From the NCBI RefSeq assembly GCF_017352155.2, contig NZ_CP071462.1:2666001-2730000 (forward strand): DNA of 64,000 nucleotides, read 5' to 3'. Below, piece by piece: positions 17,987-27,166 of the stretch. Position 1 is the first letter of the stretch; each line of letters opens with the position of its first letter. Source of the DNA: Haloterrigena alkaliphila (GTDB lineage Archaea > Halobacteriota > Halobacteria > Halobacteriales > Natrialbaceae). Below the pieces are notes generated by a model that was not told the DNA's origin, ran no database searches, and saw nothing but the letters and a program-made list of their open reading frames with translations. Both the position numbers and the translations under genes were made by a program.

Positions 17987-19135
17987 CTACAGGTACCCTT
18001 CCTCGGCCAGCCGATCGATCCCTTCCTCGAGTCGCTCCTCGCTCGCGGCGTAGGAGATCCGCGCGTAGCCGGGCGTCCCGAACGCGCTGCCGGGGACGGT
18101 CGCGACGTGGGCGTCCTCGATGGCTCCTTCGCACCACGCCTGATCGTCGTCATCGACTGGCAGCATCATGTAGAACGCGCCCTCGGGAACCGCGACGTCG
18201 ACGCCGTGGTCCTCGAGCAGGCCGACGACCAGATCGCGGCGGTCTTCGAAGGCCTCGGTCATCTCTTCGACGGCCTCGTCGGTGTTCTCGAGCGCCTCGA
18301 TACCGGCGTGCTGGACGAAGTTGACGGCCGAGGAGACGGAGTGGCTGTGCAGTTTGCCGGCCTGATCGATCAGTTCCTCGGGGCCGGCGAAGTAGCCCAG
18401 CCGCCAGCCGGTCATCGAGTAGGCCTTCGAGAAGCCGTTGACCGTGATCGTGCGGTCGGCCATCCCCTCGAACGTGCCTAGACTCGTCGGTTCGACGCCG
18501 TAGGTAATCTCCTTGTAGATCTCGTCGCTGATGACGGTGATGTCGTGCTCGACGGCCAGATCGCGGACGCCCTCGAGCGCGGCGTCGGAGTAGACCGCGC
18601 CGGTCGGGTTCGACGGCGAGTTGACGATCAGCAGCTTCGTTTCGTCCGAGACGGCGTCCGCGAGGTCGTCGAGCGCGGGCTCGAGCAGAAAGTCGGTCTC
18701 GGAGAGGTCGACGCGGGTCAGGTCGCCGCCGGCCATCTTCACCATCGCCTCGTAGGAGACCCACGCGGGGTCCAGCAGGGCGACCTCGTCGCCGTCGGCG
18801 ATCAGCGCCTGGACGATCTCGTAGAGGGCCTGCTTCGCGCCGGGGGTGACGATGATCTCTTCGGAGCCGTGATCGAGGCCGTCGTCGGCGAGTTTCTCGG
18901 AGATCGCCTCGCGGAGGTCGATGATGCCGGCGGAGGGGGTGTAGCCGGTGTGGCCGGCGTCCATCGCCGCCTGGCCGGCGTCGACGATGTTCCGGGGCGT
19001 CGGGAAGTCGGGTTCGCCGACGCTCAGGTCGACGACGTCGGCCCCCTCGTTCTCGAGTTCGGTCGCGAGCGCGGAGATGGCGAGCGTTGCGGACGGTTCG
19101 ACTCGGGTCAGGCGATCGGTGAATTCCATGGACAT
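17987..19135 (-). CDS. PLP-dependent aspartate-type aminotransferase (class I/II)
   Basis: 382 residues. Features of fold-type I aminotransferases are all present: substrate motif SVGEPDFPTP, the coenzyme-binding YEIVQAL/ALLDPAWVSY region, NSPSNPTGAVY, and the Schiff-base lysine in NGFSKAYSMTGWRLGY near residue 235, with a C-terminal arginine in ARISYAASEE. The family converts aspartate or aromatic amino acids with 2-oxoglutarate; the exact substrate is unresolved. An in-frame ATG at 19129 is an alternative start. It follows ribH on the same strand with an 18-bp gap, suggesting a shared transcript. Confidence 0.92.
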   Translation of the reverse strand: MSMEFTDRLTRVEPSATLAISALATELENEGADVVDLSVGEPDFPTPRNIVDAGQAAMDAGHTGYTPSAGIIDLREAISEKLADDGLDHGSEEIIVTPGAKQALYEIVQALIADGDEVALLDPAWVSYEAMVKMAGGDLTRVDLSETDFLLEPALDDLADAVSDETKLLIVNSPSNPTGAVYSDAALEGVRDLAVEHDITVISDEIYKEITYGVEPTSLGTFEGMADRTITVNGFSKAYSMTGWRLGYFAGPEELIDQAGKLHSHSVSSAVNFVQHAGIEALENTDEAVEEMTEAFEDRRDLVVGLLEDHGVDVAVPEGAFYMMLPVDDDDQAWCEGAIEDAHVATVPGSAFGTPGYARISYAASEERLEEGIDRLAEEGYL

Positions 19136-19153
19136 TGTGCTGAGTTGGTCGCG

Positions 19154-19585
19154 TTACGCTGAATCTGGGTCTCCGTCCGAATCGGGAAGTTCGTCCACGA
19201 GGTCGAGCGCCCCGTCGACGGCTTTCGCCGCGTTCTCGACGCGTTCACGAGATTCGGCGGCGGACATGCCGGGGCCCGTCACGCCGAGCGTCACCGGAGT
19301 GTCACGCTCGAGACTGACGTCGGAGAGCCGCTGGGCGGTCGCGTCGGTGATCACCTGATCGTGGTCGGTGTCGCCGGTGATGACCGTCCCGATCACGGCC
19401 ACCGCGTCGACGGTCTCGAGGCGGGCGAGTCGGTCCGCCGCGAGGGGCGCGTCGTAGACGCCCGGAACGGTGACCGTCTCGTACACCTCGGCGCCCGCGG
19501 CTTGGGCCGCCTCGAGTGCCTCCTGCTCCATCTGCTCGGTGATCGGACGGTTGAACTCCGCGACCACCAGTCCGAGCGTGGTCAT
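19154..19585 (-). CDS. ribH: 6,7-dimethyl-8-ribityllumazine synthase
   Basis: 143 residues from the ATG at 19585. The enzyme condenses 3,4-dihydroxybutanone 4-phosphate with the ribityl-aminouracil to form lumazine, the penultimate step of riboflavin synthesis. Visible family features are the N-terminal VAEFNRPITEQM, the VPGVYDAPLAA substrate loop, the AVIGTVITGDTDHDQVIT region with the catalytic His, and VTLGVTGPGMS. Archaeal forms have a shorter C-terminus, as here. The acidic C-terminal tail (DELPDSDGDPDS) is typical of halophilic adaptation. It is transcribed together with the downstream aminotransferase. Confidence 0.92.
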   Translation of the reverse strand: MTTLGLVVAEFNRPITEQMEQEALEAAQAAGAEVYETVTVPGVYDAPLAADRLARLETVDAVAVIGTVITGDTDHDQVITDATAQRLSDVSLERDTPVTLGVTGPGMSAAESRERVENAAKAVDGALDLVDELPDSDGDPDSA

Positions 19586-19887
19586 ACGCCAGCGGTGGAG
19601 AGGGTGAGTAAAAGAGGTACCGTTCTCGCGTGGCCAGTCTCCCGCCGAGTTGGTTCCGTCACGCTTCGTCACGCAGCGATTGCTCCCGATGCGATCGGCG
19701 GCACCGACGCGATGCGGTCGACTATACTGATGGTACCACCGCGAACACCCCGCCGCGCTCGCCCGGACCGGACGCCGGCGCTCTCGGAGGGTCCTCGCCC
19801 CTGATCGGGTTCGGTGTCCTCGAACGTGATCAGATCTGGAGCGACCACTCCGTGTGGTAGGCACGATCGTGTGCGAAAGTGAGAACG

Positions 19888-19893
19888 CTTAAG
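19888..19893 (+). promoter_or_regulatory. TATA box of purK
   Basis: CTTAAG within ACGCTTAAGCGG is centred about 29 bp before the purK ATG, the usual archaeal spacing for a nearly leaderless transcript. Confidence 0.5.
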
Positions 19894-19918
19894 CGGGGCC
19901 GTAGACAAGCGGCGCGCA

Positions 19919-21082
19919 ATGACAACGCTCCAGACGCCGGGACCGACGCTCGGGGTCGTCGGCGGGGGACAGCTCGGACGGATGCTCGCCGAGGCGGCCG
20001 CACCGCTGGGGGTAGAGGTCGTCGTGCTCGATCCGACGCCCGACTGTCCGGCGACGCCGGTCGCCCGCGACCAGATCGTCGCGGATTTCGACGACGAAGC
20101 CGGAATCCGCGAGCTCGCCGCGCGCGCGGACGTGCTCACCTTCGAGATCGAACTGGCCGACCAGGACGTCCTCGAGCGCGTCGGAGAGGACTCGGGGACG
20201 CCGGTCCACCCGAAGCCGTCGACGCTGCGGACGATCCACGACAAGCTCGTTCAGAAACGCGAACTCGAGGCCGCGGGCGTCCCGGTGCCGCCGTTCCGTG
20301 AGGTCGCGGACGCCGACGATATCCGCGACGCCATCGACGACTGCGGCGCGCCGGTGATGCTCAAAGCGCGAACGGGCGGCTACGACGGCCGGGGGAACGT
20401 CCCCGTCGAGTCGAAAGCCGACGCCGAGGAGGCGCTCGAGTCGGTCGCCGGCCCCGCGATGGTCGAGTCGTTCGTCGACTTCGCGCGCGAGGTGTCGGTC
20501 ATCGCGGTCAAGGGCGAGGACGAAGTCGCCACGTTCCCGCTGGGGGAGAACGTCCACGTCGACGAGATCCTTCGGGAGACGATCGTGCCCGCGCGCTCGA
20601 GCGAGGCGGCCGCGGAACGCGCCTACGACGTTGCTCGGGACGTCCTCGAGGTGATGGACGGCCGCGGCGTCTACGGGATCGAACTTTTCGAAACGCCCGA
20701 GGAGGAAATCCTGCTCAACGAGATCGCGCCGCGCCCGCACAATTCGGGCCACTGGACCATCGAGGGGGCCCAGAGCTCGCAGTTCGAACAGCACGCCCGC
20801 GCCGTGTTGGGCTGGCCGCTCGGGTCGACCGAACTGCGCTCGCCGACCGTGCTGACGAACCTGCTGGGCGACGTCGACGAGGAGCAGCGCGCGGAGTTGG
20901 GAGACATCGACCGCATCCTCGAGACGCCGGGCGCGCACCTCCACTGGTACGGGAAGCGCCAGGTCCGGCCGCTGCGCAAGATGGGGCACGTGACGGTCTC
21001 CGGCGAACGCGAGGGCGCCGACGTCGAGGACTTGCTCGAGACCGCGCGCGACCTCGAGGACGCGGTGACGTTCCGAAACTGA
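19919..21082 (+). CDS. purK: 5-(carboxyamino)imidazole ribonucleotide synthase
   Basis: 387 residues. PurK uses ATP and bicarbonate to carboxylate AIR to N5-CAIR in purine synthesis. The N-terminal Rossmann-like domain starts GVVGGGQLGRMLAEAA, the ATP-grasp core includes VMLKARTGGYDGRGN and the metal/nucleotide segment GVYGIELFETPEEEILLNEIAPRPHNSGHWTIEG, and the C-terminal domain contains the hydrophobic hinge. All key blocks are intact. It is followed 57 bp downstream by purE, its pathway partner, and preceded by a clear TATA box. Confidence 0.95.
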   Translation: MTTLQTPGPTLGVVGGGQLGRMLAEAAAPLGVEVVVLDPTPDCPATPVARDQIVADFDDEAGIRELAARADVLTFEIELADQDVLERVGEDSGTPVHPKPSTLRTIHDKLVQKRELEAAGVPVPPFREVADADDIRDAIDDCGAPVMLKARTGGYDGRGNVPVESKADAEEALESVAGPAMVESFVDFAREVSVIAVKGEDEVATFPLGENVHVDEILRETIVPARSSEAAAERAYDVARDVLEVMDGRGVYGIELFETPEEEILLNEIAPRPHNSGHWTIEGAQSSQFEQHARAVLGWPLGSTELRSPTVLTNLLGDVDEEQRAELGDIDRILETPGAHLHWYGKRQVRPLRKMGHVTVSGEREGADVEDLLETARDLEDAVTFRN

Positions 21083-21139
21083 GCTACTGGCCGTCCCGTT
21101 TGCCACCGTTTCAAGTCATCCGCCCGCACATCATCACCC

Positions 21140-21772
21140 ATGAGCGACAGCGTTAGCGACCTCATCGACCGGCTTCGCCGCGAGGCCGAGCAGGACCGCC
21201 CGGACGAGGAGACGCCCGACGTCGGCATCGTCATGGGCAGCGACTCCGACCTCGAGACAATGATGACCGGCGGCCGCCGTCGCGGGGCCTACGACGCCTT
21301 CGTCGACGAACTCGGGTTCGCCGAGCAGACGGACTACGAGAACCCGCCCGAAGCGCGGTTCACGTTCGAGACGTACGTGACATCGGCCCACCGAACGCCG
21401 GACTTAATGACCGCTTACGCCGAGACCGCCGAGGATCGGGGCCTCGAGGTGATCATCGCCGGCGCGGGCGGCAAGTCGGCGGATCTACCGAACATGACCG
21501 CCTCGATCGCCTACCCGCTGCCCGTAATCGGCGTGCCGGTCCAGGAGAAGTCCGTCGACAGCGTCATCGGGATGCCGACCGGGGCGCCGCTGGTCGCCGT
21601 CGACGCGGGGAAGTCGTTCAACGCGGCGCTCTCCGCGGCCCAGATCCTCGCGCGCCAGCACGAGGCCGTCCGCGAGGCGCTCGTCGACTACCACGAGGAC
21701 CTCCGCGAGGGCGTCGGCGACGTTTCACGGCGGCTTCACGATCGGGGAACCGCGGCGTTCTCGAGCGAATAG
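21140..21772 (+). CDS. purE: N5-carboxyaminoimidazole ribonucleotide mutase
   Basis: 210 residues. It rearranges N5-CAIR from PurK to CAIR. The GIVMGSDSDLETM phosphate loop, the catalytic His in TSAHRTPDLM, and the segments IIAGAGGKSADLPNMTAS and GVPVQEKSVDSVIGMPTGAP are diagnostic of class I PurE. Compared with the roughly 160-residue bacterial enzyme it carries a 25-residue N-terminal lead and an insertion between the first loop and the His motif (GGRRRGAYDAFVDELGFAEQT), which is seen in haloarchaeal forms. It forms an operon with purK. Confidence 0.94.
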   Translation: MSDSVSDLIDRLRREAEQDRPDEETPDVGIVMGSDSDLETMMTGGRRRGAYDAFVDELGFAEQTDYENPPEARFTFETYVTSAHRTPDLMTAYAETAEDRGLEVIIAGAGGKSADLPNMTASIAYPLPVIGVPVQEKSVDSVIGMPTGAPLVAVDAGKSFNAALSAAQILARQHEAVREALVDYHEDLREGVGDVSRRLHDRGTAAFSSE

Positions 21773-22082
21773 CACCCCCTTCGGGCGATTACTGTCCGTT
21801 CGCTCCGTCGGGCTCACGGCGACGAGAACTGGTCATTCGGTCGGTTGCGGATATCGGGGACGTCGACTGCAACCCGTCGACCGGACCGCAGTAACGCGAT
21901 TTATCGCTCGTAGTAATCGCGCGATACCGAATTCGATACTCCTGAAACGGACATATATCGTATAAGGCGATTATTCAGGAGGGATTGATCTCCCGGAAGT
22001 CGCCGCTGTAGCCCGTCTGCGGCCGCAAATCGAACAATCAACCCTTATATGCGTGCGGTAAGAACCTCCGAACGTTACGGAG
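21773..22082. other. Intergenic region ahead of the complex I operon
   Basis: 310 bp, with an AT-rich stretch from about 21895 to 22060. It contains two TATA-like sequences (ATATATCGTATAAGG near 21952 and TTATAT at 22045). No coding sequence or RNA gene was recognised. Confidence 0.45.
22045..22050 (+). promoter_or_regulatory. TATA box of the nuo operon
   Basis: TTATAT in ACCCTTATATGCG lies 33-38 bp before the nuoA ATG, which predicts a start of transcription about 10 bases ahead of the start codon. Confidence 0.5.
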
Positions 22083-22499
22083 ATGAACGACTGGATCGCT
22101 ATCGGGGCGCTGGCGCTCGTGGGGTTGCTGATACCGCTGGGAATGATGGCGGTATCGTACCTCTTGCGGCCGACCGTCCCCGAAACGAGTAAACGCGCCA
22201 CCTACGAGAGTGGCGAGATTCCCACCGGCGGGACCCGAGTCCGGTTCAACATCCAGTACTACACGGTTGCACTTCTGTTCCTCGTCTTCGATATCGAAAC
22301 CGTCCTCCTGTTCCCGTGGGCGGTCGTGTACCTGGATGCCGTCGAATCGGACGACATCGCCCTGCTCGAGATACTCGGGCCGATGTTGCTGTTCGTCGCC
22401 ATCCTGCTGGTCGGACTCGCGTGGGCGTGGCGCAACGGCGCAGTACAGTGGGCACAGACACCCCGTCAGGCAGCGGCCGACTCTGACCGACATGAGTAG
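22083..22499 (+). CDS. nuoA: NADH-quinone oxidoreductase subunit A
   Basis: 138 residues with three membrane helices: near 7-28, 63-85 and 95-118. The conserved acidic loop YESGEIPTGGTRVRFNIQYYTVALLFLVFDIETV between helices 1 and 2 is the family signature. NuoA is part of the membrane arm at the junction with the peripheral arm. It is the first gene of an 11-gene complex I operon in which most junctions overlap by 1-8 bp. The last 8 bases overlap nuoB. Confidence 0.95.
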   Translation: MNDWIAIGALALVGLLIPLGMMAVSYLLRPTVPETSKRATYESGEIPTGGTRVRFNIQYYTVALLFLVFDIETVLLFPWAVVYLDAVESDDIALLEILGPMLLFVAILLVGLAWAWRNGAVQWAQTPRQAAADSDRHE

Positions 22500-23199
22500 C
22501 AACAATCCACGGCAATCGATCCACGACAGCACCGCACCGTCGACGGACACTCGCGACTCCCGGATCGGCGAGGGTCCCGACGACCGGTTCAACTCCAAGC
22601 TTCGGGAGGCGTTCGGCTCGACGCCGTTCATTCTCACGAAGTTCGACAAGTTCATGAACTGGGTCCGGGGCAACTCGATGTTCATGCTGCAGTTCGGGAT
22701 CGCCTGTTGCAGCATCGAGATGATGCACACGTACGCGATCAAGCACGACCTCGATCGCTTCGGTGCCGGCGTTCCCCGCGCCTCGCCGCGACAGGCGGAC
22801 GTGATGATCGTTCCCGGGACGATCGTCTCCAAGTTCGGGCCCCGCATGAAACGCGTCTACGACCAGATGCCCGAACCGAAGTTCGTCGTCGGGATGGGGT
22901 CGTGTACGATCTCCGGCGGCCCCTTCCAGGAAGGGTACAACGTCGTCAAGGGTGCCGAGGAGATCATCCCGATCGACATCCACGTCCCGGGCTGTCCGCC
23001 CCGGCCCGAGGCGCTGGTCTACGGCATCGCCAAACTCCAGGAGCGGATCCGCAACGGCGAGTCGTCCCCGGTCGTCGTCAAACCGTACGAACTCGAGGAG
23101 TTCGGCGACCTGCCGGAGGACGAACTCGTCCAGAAACTGGCGAGCGAGATCGACGAGGACGACCTCGTCATGCGCTACAACTGGGCTGATTCGCCATGA
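22492..23199 (+). CDS. nuoB: NADH-quinone oxidoreductase subunit B
   Basis: 235 residues from the ATG at 22492, which overlaps the nuoA stop. It carries the terminal cluster N2: Cys72 and Cys73 in FGIACCSIEMM, Cys138 in VVGMGSCTISGG and Cys168 in VPGCPPRPEAL. An extra acidic N-terminal lead of about 40 residues and an acidic C-terminal tail (DEDDLVMRYNW) reflect halophilic lineage. It sits on the peripheral arm next to the quinone site. It overlaps nuoCD by 4 bases. Confidence 0.96.
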   Translation: MSSNNPRQSIHDSTAPSTDTRDSRIGEGPDDRFNSKLREAFGSTPFILTKFDKFMNWVRGNSMFMLQFGIACCSIEMMHTYAIKHDLDRFGAGVPRASPRQADVMIVPGTIVSKFGPRMKRVYDQMPEPKFVVGMGSCTISGGPFQEGYNVVKGAEEIIPIDIHVPGCPPRPEALVYGIAKLQERIRNGESSPVVVKPYELEEFGDLPEDELVQKLASEIDEDDLVMRYNWADSP

Positions 23200-24860
23200 G
23201 CACGGGACTCGAGCGCGGACGGCGACGGCCACCGGTCGAGGTCTCCGAGGACGACCTCGAAGCGCTGATCGGTGATCGCGCGCTCGCGCGAGACGATCAC
23301 CTGAACGCGCCGGGCTTCGTCGTCCGGCCGGACGACGTCCGGGACGTCCTCTCGGACCTCAAGGAGGAGGCCGGGTTCGACCACCTCTCGAACCTGACCG
23401 CCCAGCAGTACGAGGACCGGTACGAGTCGATCTACCACCTGACCAAGTACGCCGACCGGACCCAGGAGGTGTCGATCGTCGTTCCGACGTCGATCGACGA
23501 TCCCGTCAGCGAGTCGGCCGCGTCGGTGTTCTCCACCGCCGACTGGCACGAGCGAGAGGCGTTCGACCTCGTCGGGATCGACTACGAGGGCCACCCCGAT
23601 CCCCGGCGGATCCTCCTGCCCGAAACCTGGCAGGGACACCCGCTCTCGCTCGAGTACGACCAGGAGAAGCCCCAGGTCGTCACCCTCACGGAACACGCCA
23701 ACCCGATCCAGCCGGACCACCACGACGACGAATCGGACACGATGTTCCTCAACATCGGTCCCCACCACCCGGCGACCCACGGCGTGCTCCACCTCGAGAC
23801 GGTGCTGGACGGCGAGACGGTCGTCGACGTCGATCCCGACGTCGGCTACCTGCACCGCTGCGAGGAACAGATGTGCCAGAACGGGACCTACCGCCACCAG
23901 ATCATGCCCTATCCCGACCGCTGGGACTACGTCTCGGCGGGCCTGCTCAACGAGTGGGCCTACGCGCGCGTCGCGGAGGATCTGGCCGACATCGAGGTCC
24001 CCGACTACGCCCAGGTGATCCGGACCATGGGCGCCGAGTTCTGTCGGATCGCCTCCCACATGCTCGCGCTGGCGACGTTCGCGCTGGACGTCTACGGCGA
24101 CTTCACCGCCATCTTCCAGTACGGGATGCGCGATCGGGAGGTCGTGCAGGACATCCTCGAGGACCTCACGGGACAGCGGCTGATGTTCAACTACTTCCGA
24201 CTCGGCGGGGTCGCCTGGGACCTCCCCGAACCCCGCGCGGAGTTCATCGAGAAGTGTCGGGACTTCCTCGACGAACTCCCCGCCAAGGTCGACGAGTACA
24301 ACGACCTGCTCACCGGCAACGAGATCTTCCAGGTTCGAACGCACGACACCGGCGTCCTCGAGCCCGAGGTCGCGAAGGATTACGGCTGTACCGGCCCCGT
24401 CGCTCGCGGCTCCGGGATCGAGTACGACCTCCGACGGGACGACCCCTACGGCTACTACGACGAACTCGAGTGGGACGTCGTCACCGAACCGGGCTGTGAC
24501 AACTACAGCCGCGTCCTCGTGCGGATGCAGGAGGTCGAGGAGTCGGCCAAGATCATCGAGCAGTGTCTCGAGCTCATCGAGGACTGGCCCGAAGACGAGC
24601 GGGAGATCCAGGCCAACGTCCCCCGCACCCTCAAGCCGGACGCGGACACGGAGGTCTATCGGGCCGTCGAGGGGGCGAAGGGCGAACTCGGGATCTACAT
24701 CCGATCCGACGGGACTGACAAGCCCGCACGGTTCAAGATCCGTAGCCCGTGTTTCCACAACCTCTCGGCGCTGCCGGAGATGTCCAACGGAGAGTACGTC
24801 CCCGACCTGATCGCGTCGCTGGGTAGTCTCGACATCGTGCTCGGGGAGGTGGACCGATAG
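23196..24860 (+). CDS. nuoCD: NADH-quinone oxidoreductase fused subunits C and D
   Basis: 554 residues. The NuoC (30-kDa) part covers about 1-175 and ends in DYEGHPDPRRILLPETWQGHPLSLEYD; the NuoD (49-kDa) part begins near 185 with MFLNIGPHHPATHGVLH and carries the quinone-site histidines in GPHHPATHG and the EQMCQNGTYRHQ loop. C-D fusion is known in several lineages, including haloarchaea. The NuoD C-terminus ends in the conserved LGSLDIVLGEVDR. The start ATG overlaps the nuoB stop. Confidence 0.95.
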   Translation: MSTGLERGRRRPPVEVSEDDLEALIGDRALARDDHLNAPGFVVRPDDVRDVLSDLKEEAGFDHLSNLTAQQYEDRYESIYHLTKYADRTQEVSIVVPTSIDDPVSESAASVFSTADWHEREAFDLVGIDYEGHPDPRRILLPETWQGHPLSLEYDQEKPQVVTLTEHANPIQPDHHDDESDTMFLNIGPHHPATHGVLHLETVLDGETVVDVDPDVGYLHRCEEQMCQNGTYRHQIMPYPDRWDYVSAGLLNEWAYARVAEDLADIEVPDYAQVIRTMGAEFCRIASHMLALATFALDVYGDFTAIFQYGMRDREVVQDILEDLTGQRLMFNYFRLGGVAWDLPEPRAEFIEKCRDFLDELPAKVDEYNDLLTGNEIFQVRTHDTGVLEPEVAKDYGCTGPVARGSGIEYDLRRDDPYGYYDELEWDVVTEPGCDNYSRVLVRMQEVEESAKIIEQCLELIEDWPEDEREIQANVPRTLKPDADTEVYRAVEGAKGELGIYIRSDGTDKPARFKIRSPCFHNLSALPEMSNGEYVPDLIASLGSLDIVLGEVDR

Positions 24861-24862
24861 GT

Positions 24863-25951
24863 ATGGTCGGCGGACTCACCGCGGTTCCGCTGCAGAGCGA
24901 CGACACCGTCTTGCTCCCCGAGCGGATCGGCGACCTGACGGGACTGGACGGCTTCGGCGTCGGGGGCGAACTGCTCGCGACGTTCATCGCGGCGTTCATC
25001 ATCGGAAACCTGATGCTCGCGATGACCGGCGTCGCCGGCCCGTGGGCCAAACGGAAGATCACCGCCGCGTTCACGGACCGCATCGCGGTCAACCGGCTCG
25101 GGCCAGCGGGACTGTTCATCATCGTCGCAGACGCCGTTCGGCTGCTGTCGAAGGAGCTGATCGTTCCCGAGAACGCCGATCGACCGGCGTACGACCTCGC
25201 GCCGATCGTCGTCGCCGGCTCGGCCCTGCTGGGCTTCGCCGTCATTCCGATGGGCAGCGGGATCCACCTCGCCGACCCGGAAGTCGGGCTGGCGTACGTC
25301 TTCGCCGTCGCCGGCATCGCGAGCCTCGGACTGGTGATGGCCGGCTACGCGTCCGCGAACAAGTACTCGATGCTCGGCGGCCTCCGCGCGGTGGCACAGA
25401 ACATCGCCTACGAGATCCCGCTGGTCGTCACCGGGATGTCGGTCGTGATCTTCGCCGGGTCGTTGCAGACGAGCGAGATCGTCGCGGCACAAGCCGAGCC
25501 CCTGTTCGACCTCGGCATCGTGGCGATTCCGGCGTGGTACGCGCTGGTCAACCCGTTCGCGTTCGTCCTCTTCCTGGTGGCGAACTTCGCGGAGGTCGGC
25601 CGCAACCCCTTCGACACGCCGGAGGCGCCGACCGAGATCGTCGCCGGCTACCAGACCGAGTACTCCTCGGTCTACTTCGTGTTGATCTACCTCGGGGAGT
25701 TCCTCCACATCTTCCTCGGCGGCGCGATCATCGCGACCATCTTCCTCGGCGGCCCGGCCGGACCACTCCTGCCGGGAATCGTCTGGTTCCTCATCAAGAT
25801 CTGGGCGATATTCCTCCTGACCCAGTGGCTCCGCTCGGCGGTGCCCCGGGTCCGGATCGACCAACTGATCGAGATCGGCTGGAAGGGACTGCTCGTCCTT
25901 TCGTTCGCCAATCTCGTCCTGACCGCGGTAATTGTGGGGCTGATAGCATGA
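24863..25951 (+). CDS. nuoH: NADH-quinone oxidoreductase subunit H
   Basis: 362 residues with eight or nine membrane helices. Diagnostic loops include KRKITAAFTDRIAVNRLGPAGL between helices 1 and 2, AQNIAYEIPL, and NPFDTPEAPTEIVAGYQTEYSS, which carries acidic residues lining the quinone channel. The motif RQRxGPxxxG of bacteria appears here as the TDRIAVNRLGPAGL variant. NuoH couples the quinone cavity to the membrane arm. It starts 2 bp after nuoCD and overlaps nuoI by 4 bp. Confidence 0.95.
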   Translation: MVGGLTAVPLQSDDTVLLPERIGDLTGLDGFGVGGELLATFIAAFIIGNLMLAMTGVAGPWAKRKITAAFTDRIAVNRLGPAGLFIIVADAVRLLSKELIVPENADRPAYDLAPIVVAGSALLGFAVIPMGSGIHLADPEVGLAYVFAVAGIASLGLVMAGYASANKYSMLGGLRAVAQNIAYEIPLVVTGMSVVIFAGSLQTSEIVAAQAEPLFDLGIVAIPAWYALVNPFAFVLFLVANFAEVGRNPFDTPEAPTEIVAGYQTEYSSVYFVLIYLGEFLHIFLGGAIIATIFLGGPAGPLLPGIVWFLIKIWAIFLLTQWLRSAVPRVRIDQLIEIGWKGLLVLSFANLVLTAVIVGLIA

Positions 25952-26409
25952 TCGGAATCCTGAAATCCATGGCCACGACGATGAAGCACGCGCTGGACGG
26001 CTCCACCTTCACGGTGGAGTACCCCGAGACCGCACCGGACGTCTCCCCGCGGTTCCGGGGCGTTCACAAGTTCAGCCAGGAGCGGTGTATCTGGTGTCGC
26101 CAGTGCGAGAACGTCTGTCCGAACGACACGATCCAGATCGTCACGAACGACCAGCGAGAGGGCGAACAGTACAACCTCCACATCGGGCAGTGCGTCTACT
26201 GCCGGCTCTGCGAGGAGGTCTGTCCCGTCGACGCCATCCTGCTCACCCAGAACTTCGAGTTCACCGCGGACACGAAACACGACTTCGTCTACAACAAGGA
26301 GCAGCTGAAGGCGGTCCCGTGGTACAAGGACATCGACCCGCTCGAGTCGCGCGAACCCGACCGGGGCGCGTGGATCGGCGAGGGCGAAGGGGAGGTCGAT
26401 TACCAGTAA
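25948..26409 (+). CDS. nuoI: NADH-quinone oxidoreductase subunit I (2x[4Fe-4S])
   Basis: 153 residues from the ATG at 25948, which overlaps the nuoH stop. Two ferredoxin motifs bind clusters N6a and N6b: Cys47/50/53/57 (CIWCRQCENVCP) and Cys82/85/88/92 (CVYCRLCEEVCP). It passes electrons toward NuoB. Since nuoE, nuoF and nuoG are absent from the operon, electrons must enter from a donor other than the usual NADH module; ferredoxin or F420H2 type input is a common proposal. Confidence 0.96.
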   Translation: MIGILKSMATTMKHALDGSTFTVEYPETAPDVSPRFRGVHKFSQERCIWCRQCENVCPNDTIQIVTNDQREGEQYNLHIGQCVYCRLCEEVCPVDAILLTQNFEFTADTKHDFVYNKEQLKAVPWYKDIDPLESREPDRGAWIGEGEGEVDYQ

Positions 26410-26411
26410 CC

Positions 26412-26681
26412 ATGTTGGAGACGATCGCGTTCGCGGCGTTCGCGCTCGTGACGTTGCTCAGCGCGCTGGGCGTGGTCCTGCTAGAGGACCCGTGGCACTC
26501 TGCGCTCATGCTCGGCGTCGCGCTGCTGAGCATCGCGGTGCACTTCGTGATGCTGGCGGCCGAGTTCGTCGCCATGATGCAGATCCTCGTCTACGTCGGC
26601 GGGGTGCTCGTCCTCATCACGTTCGCCGTCATGCTCACCCAGCTCGAGTCGGACGATAGCGAGGGGGTGACGCAGGCGTGA
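26412..26681 (+). CDS. nuoJ1: NADH-quinone oxidoreductase subunit J, N-terminal half
   Basis: 89 residues with three membrane helices. The segment EDPWHSALMLGVALLSIAVHFVMLAAEFVAMMQILVYVGGVLVLITFAVML includes the conserved Glu and the YVGGVLVL helix with the pi-bulge known from NuoJ. The rest of NuoJ is encoded by the next gene, so the subunit is split in two, as in other haloarchaea. The stop overlaps the next start by 4 bases. Confidence 0.92.
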   Translation: MLETIAFAAFALVTLLSALGVVLLEDPWHSALMLGVALLSIAVHFVMLAAEFVAMMQILVYVGGVLVLITFAVMLTQLESDDSEGVTQA

Positions 26682-27166
26682 CGACCGGACCGCGACTCCG
26701 CCTCGGCAAGACGCTCGTTCCCGGACTGCTCGCCGTCGCCCTCTTCGGGCTGATGGCGCTGATCGCCCTGAACACGTCGTTCGGCGAGATGACCGGCTTC
26801 CCGGACGGCATCGCGATCACGTCCGAAATCGGCTACGCGCTGTTCGACCTGCCGGAACTGGCGTCGACCGACGGCGGGATGTCGGCCACCGAACCGTTCC
26901 TCGCCGCGTTCCTGCTGATCGCGATCGCACTGGACGCGGCGCTGGACGCCTCGCTCGTCCTCGCGAAGCGCGAGGAGGAGGGCGAACCCGTCGGCCCGCT
27001 GTCCAGTTCGCGCTCCAAGAACCCCGATACGGGCGCGCGTCCGGCGGTCGACTCGAGCGGCTTCGGTCGCTCGGAGTCGACGGCGACCGACGGCGGTACG
27101 GCCGGGACCGAGACGACCGCCGCTGGCGATTCCGATGCGGACTCGAGCGGGGGTGAGGACCGATGA
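26678..27166 (+). CDS. nuoJ2: NADH-quinone oxidoreductase subunit J, C-terminal half
   Basis: 162 residues from a GTG at 26678. Two membrane helices are seen: near residues 12-30 (PGLLAVALFGLMALIALN) and 75-92 (FLAAFLLIAIALDAALDASLV). The C-terminal 65 residues form a charged, low-complexity cytoplasmic tail rich in Ser, Thr and Asp that has no counterpart in bacterial NuoJ. It overlaps nuoJ1 and nuoK by 4 bases each, so the three are likely translated in a coupled way. Confidence 0.85.
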   Translation: MTTGPRLRLGKTLVPGLLAVALFGLMALIALNTSFGEMTGFPDGIAITSEIGYALFDLPELASTDGGMSATEPFLAAFLLIAIALDAALDASLVLAKREEEGEPVGPLSSSRSKNPDTGARPAVDSSGFGRSESTATDGGTAGTETTAAGDSDADSSGGEDR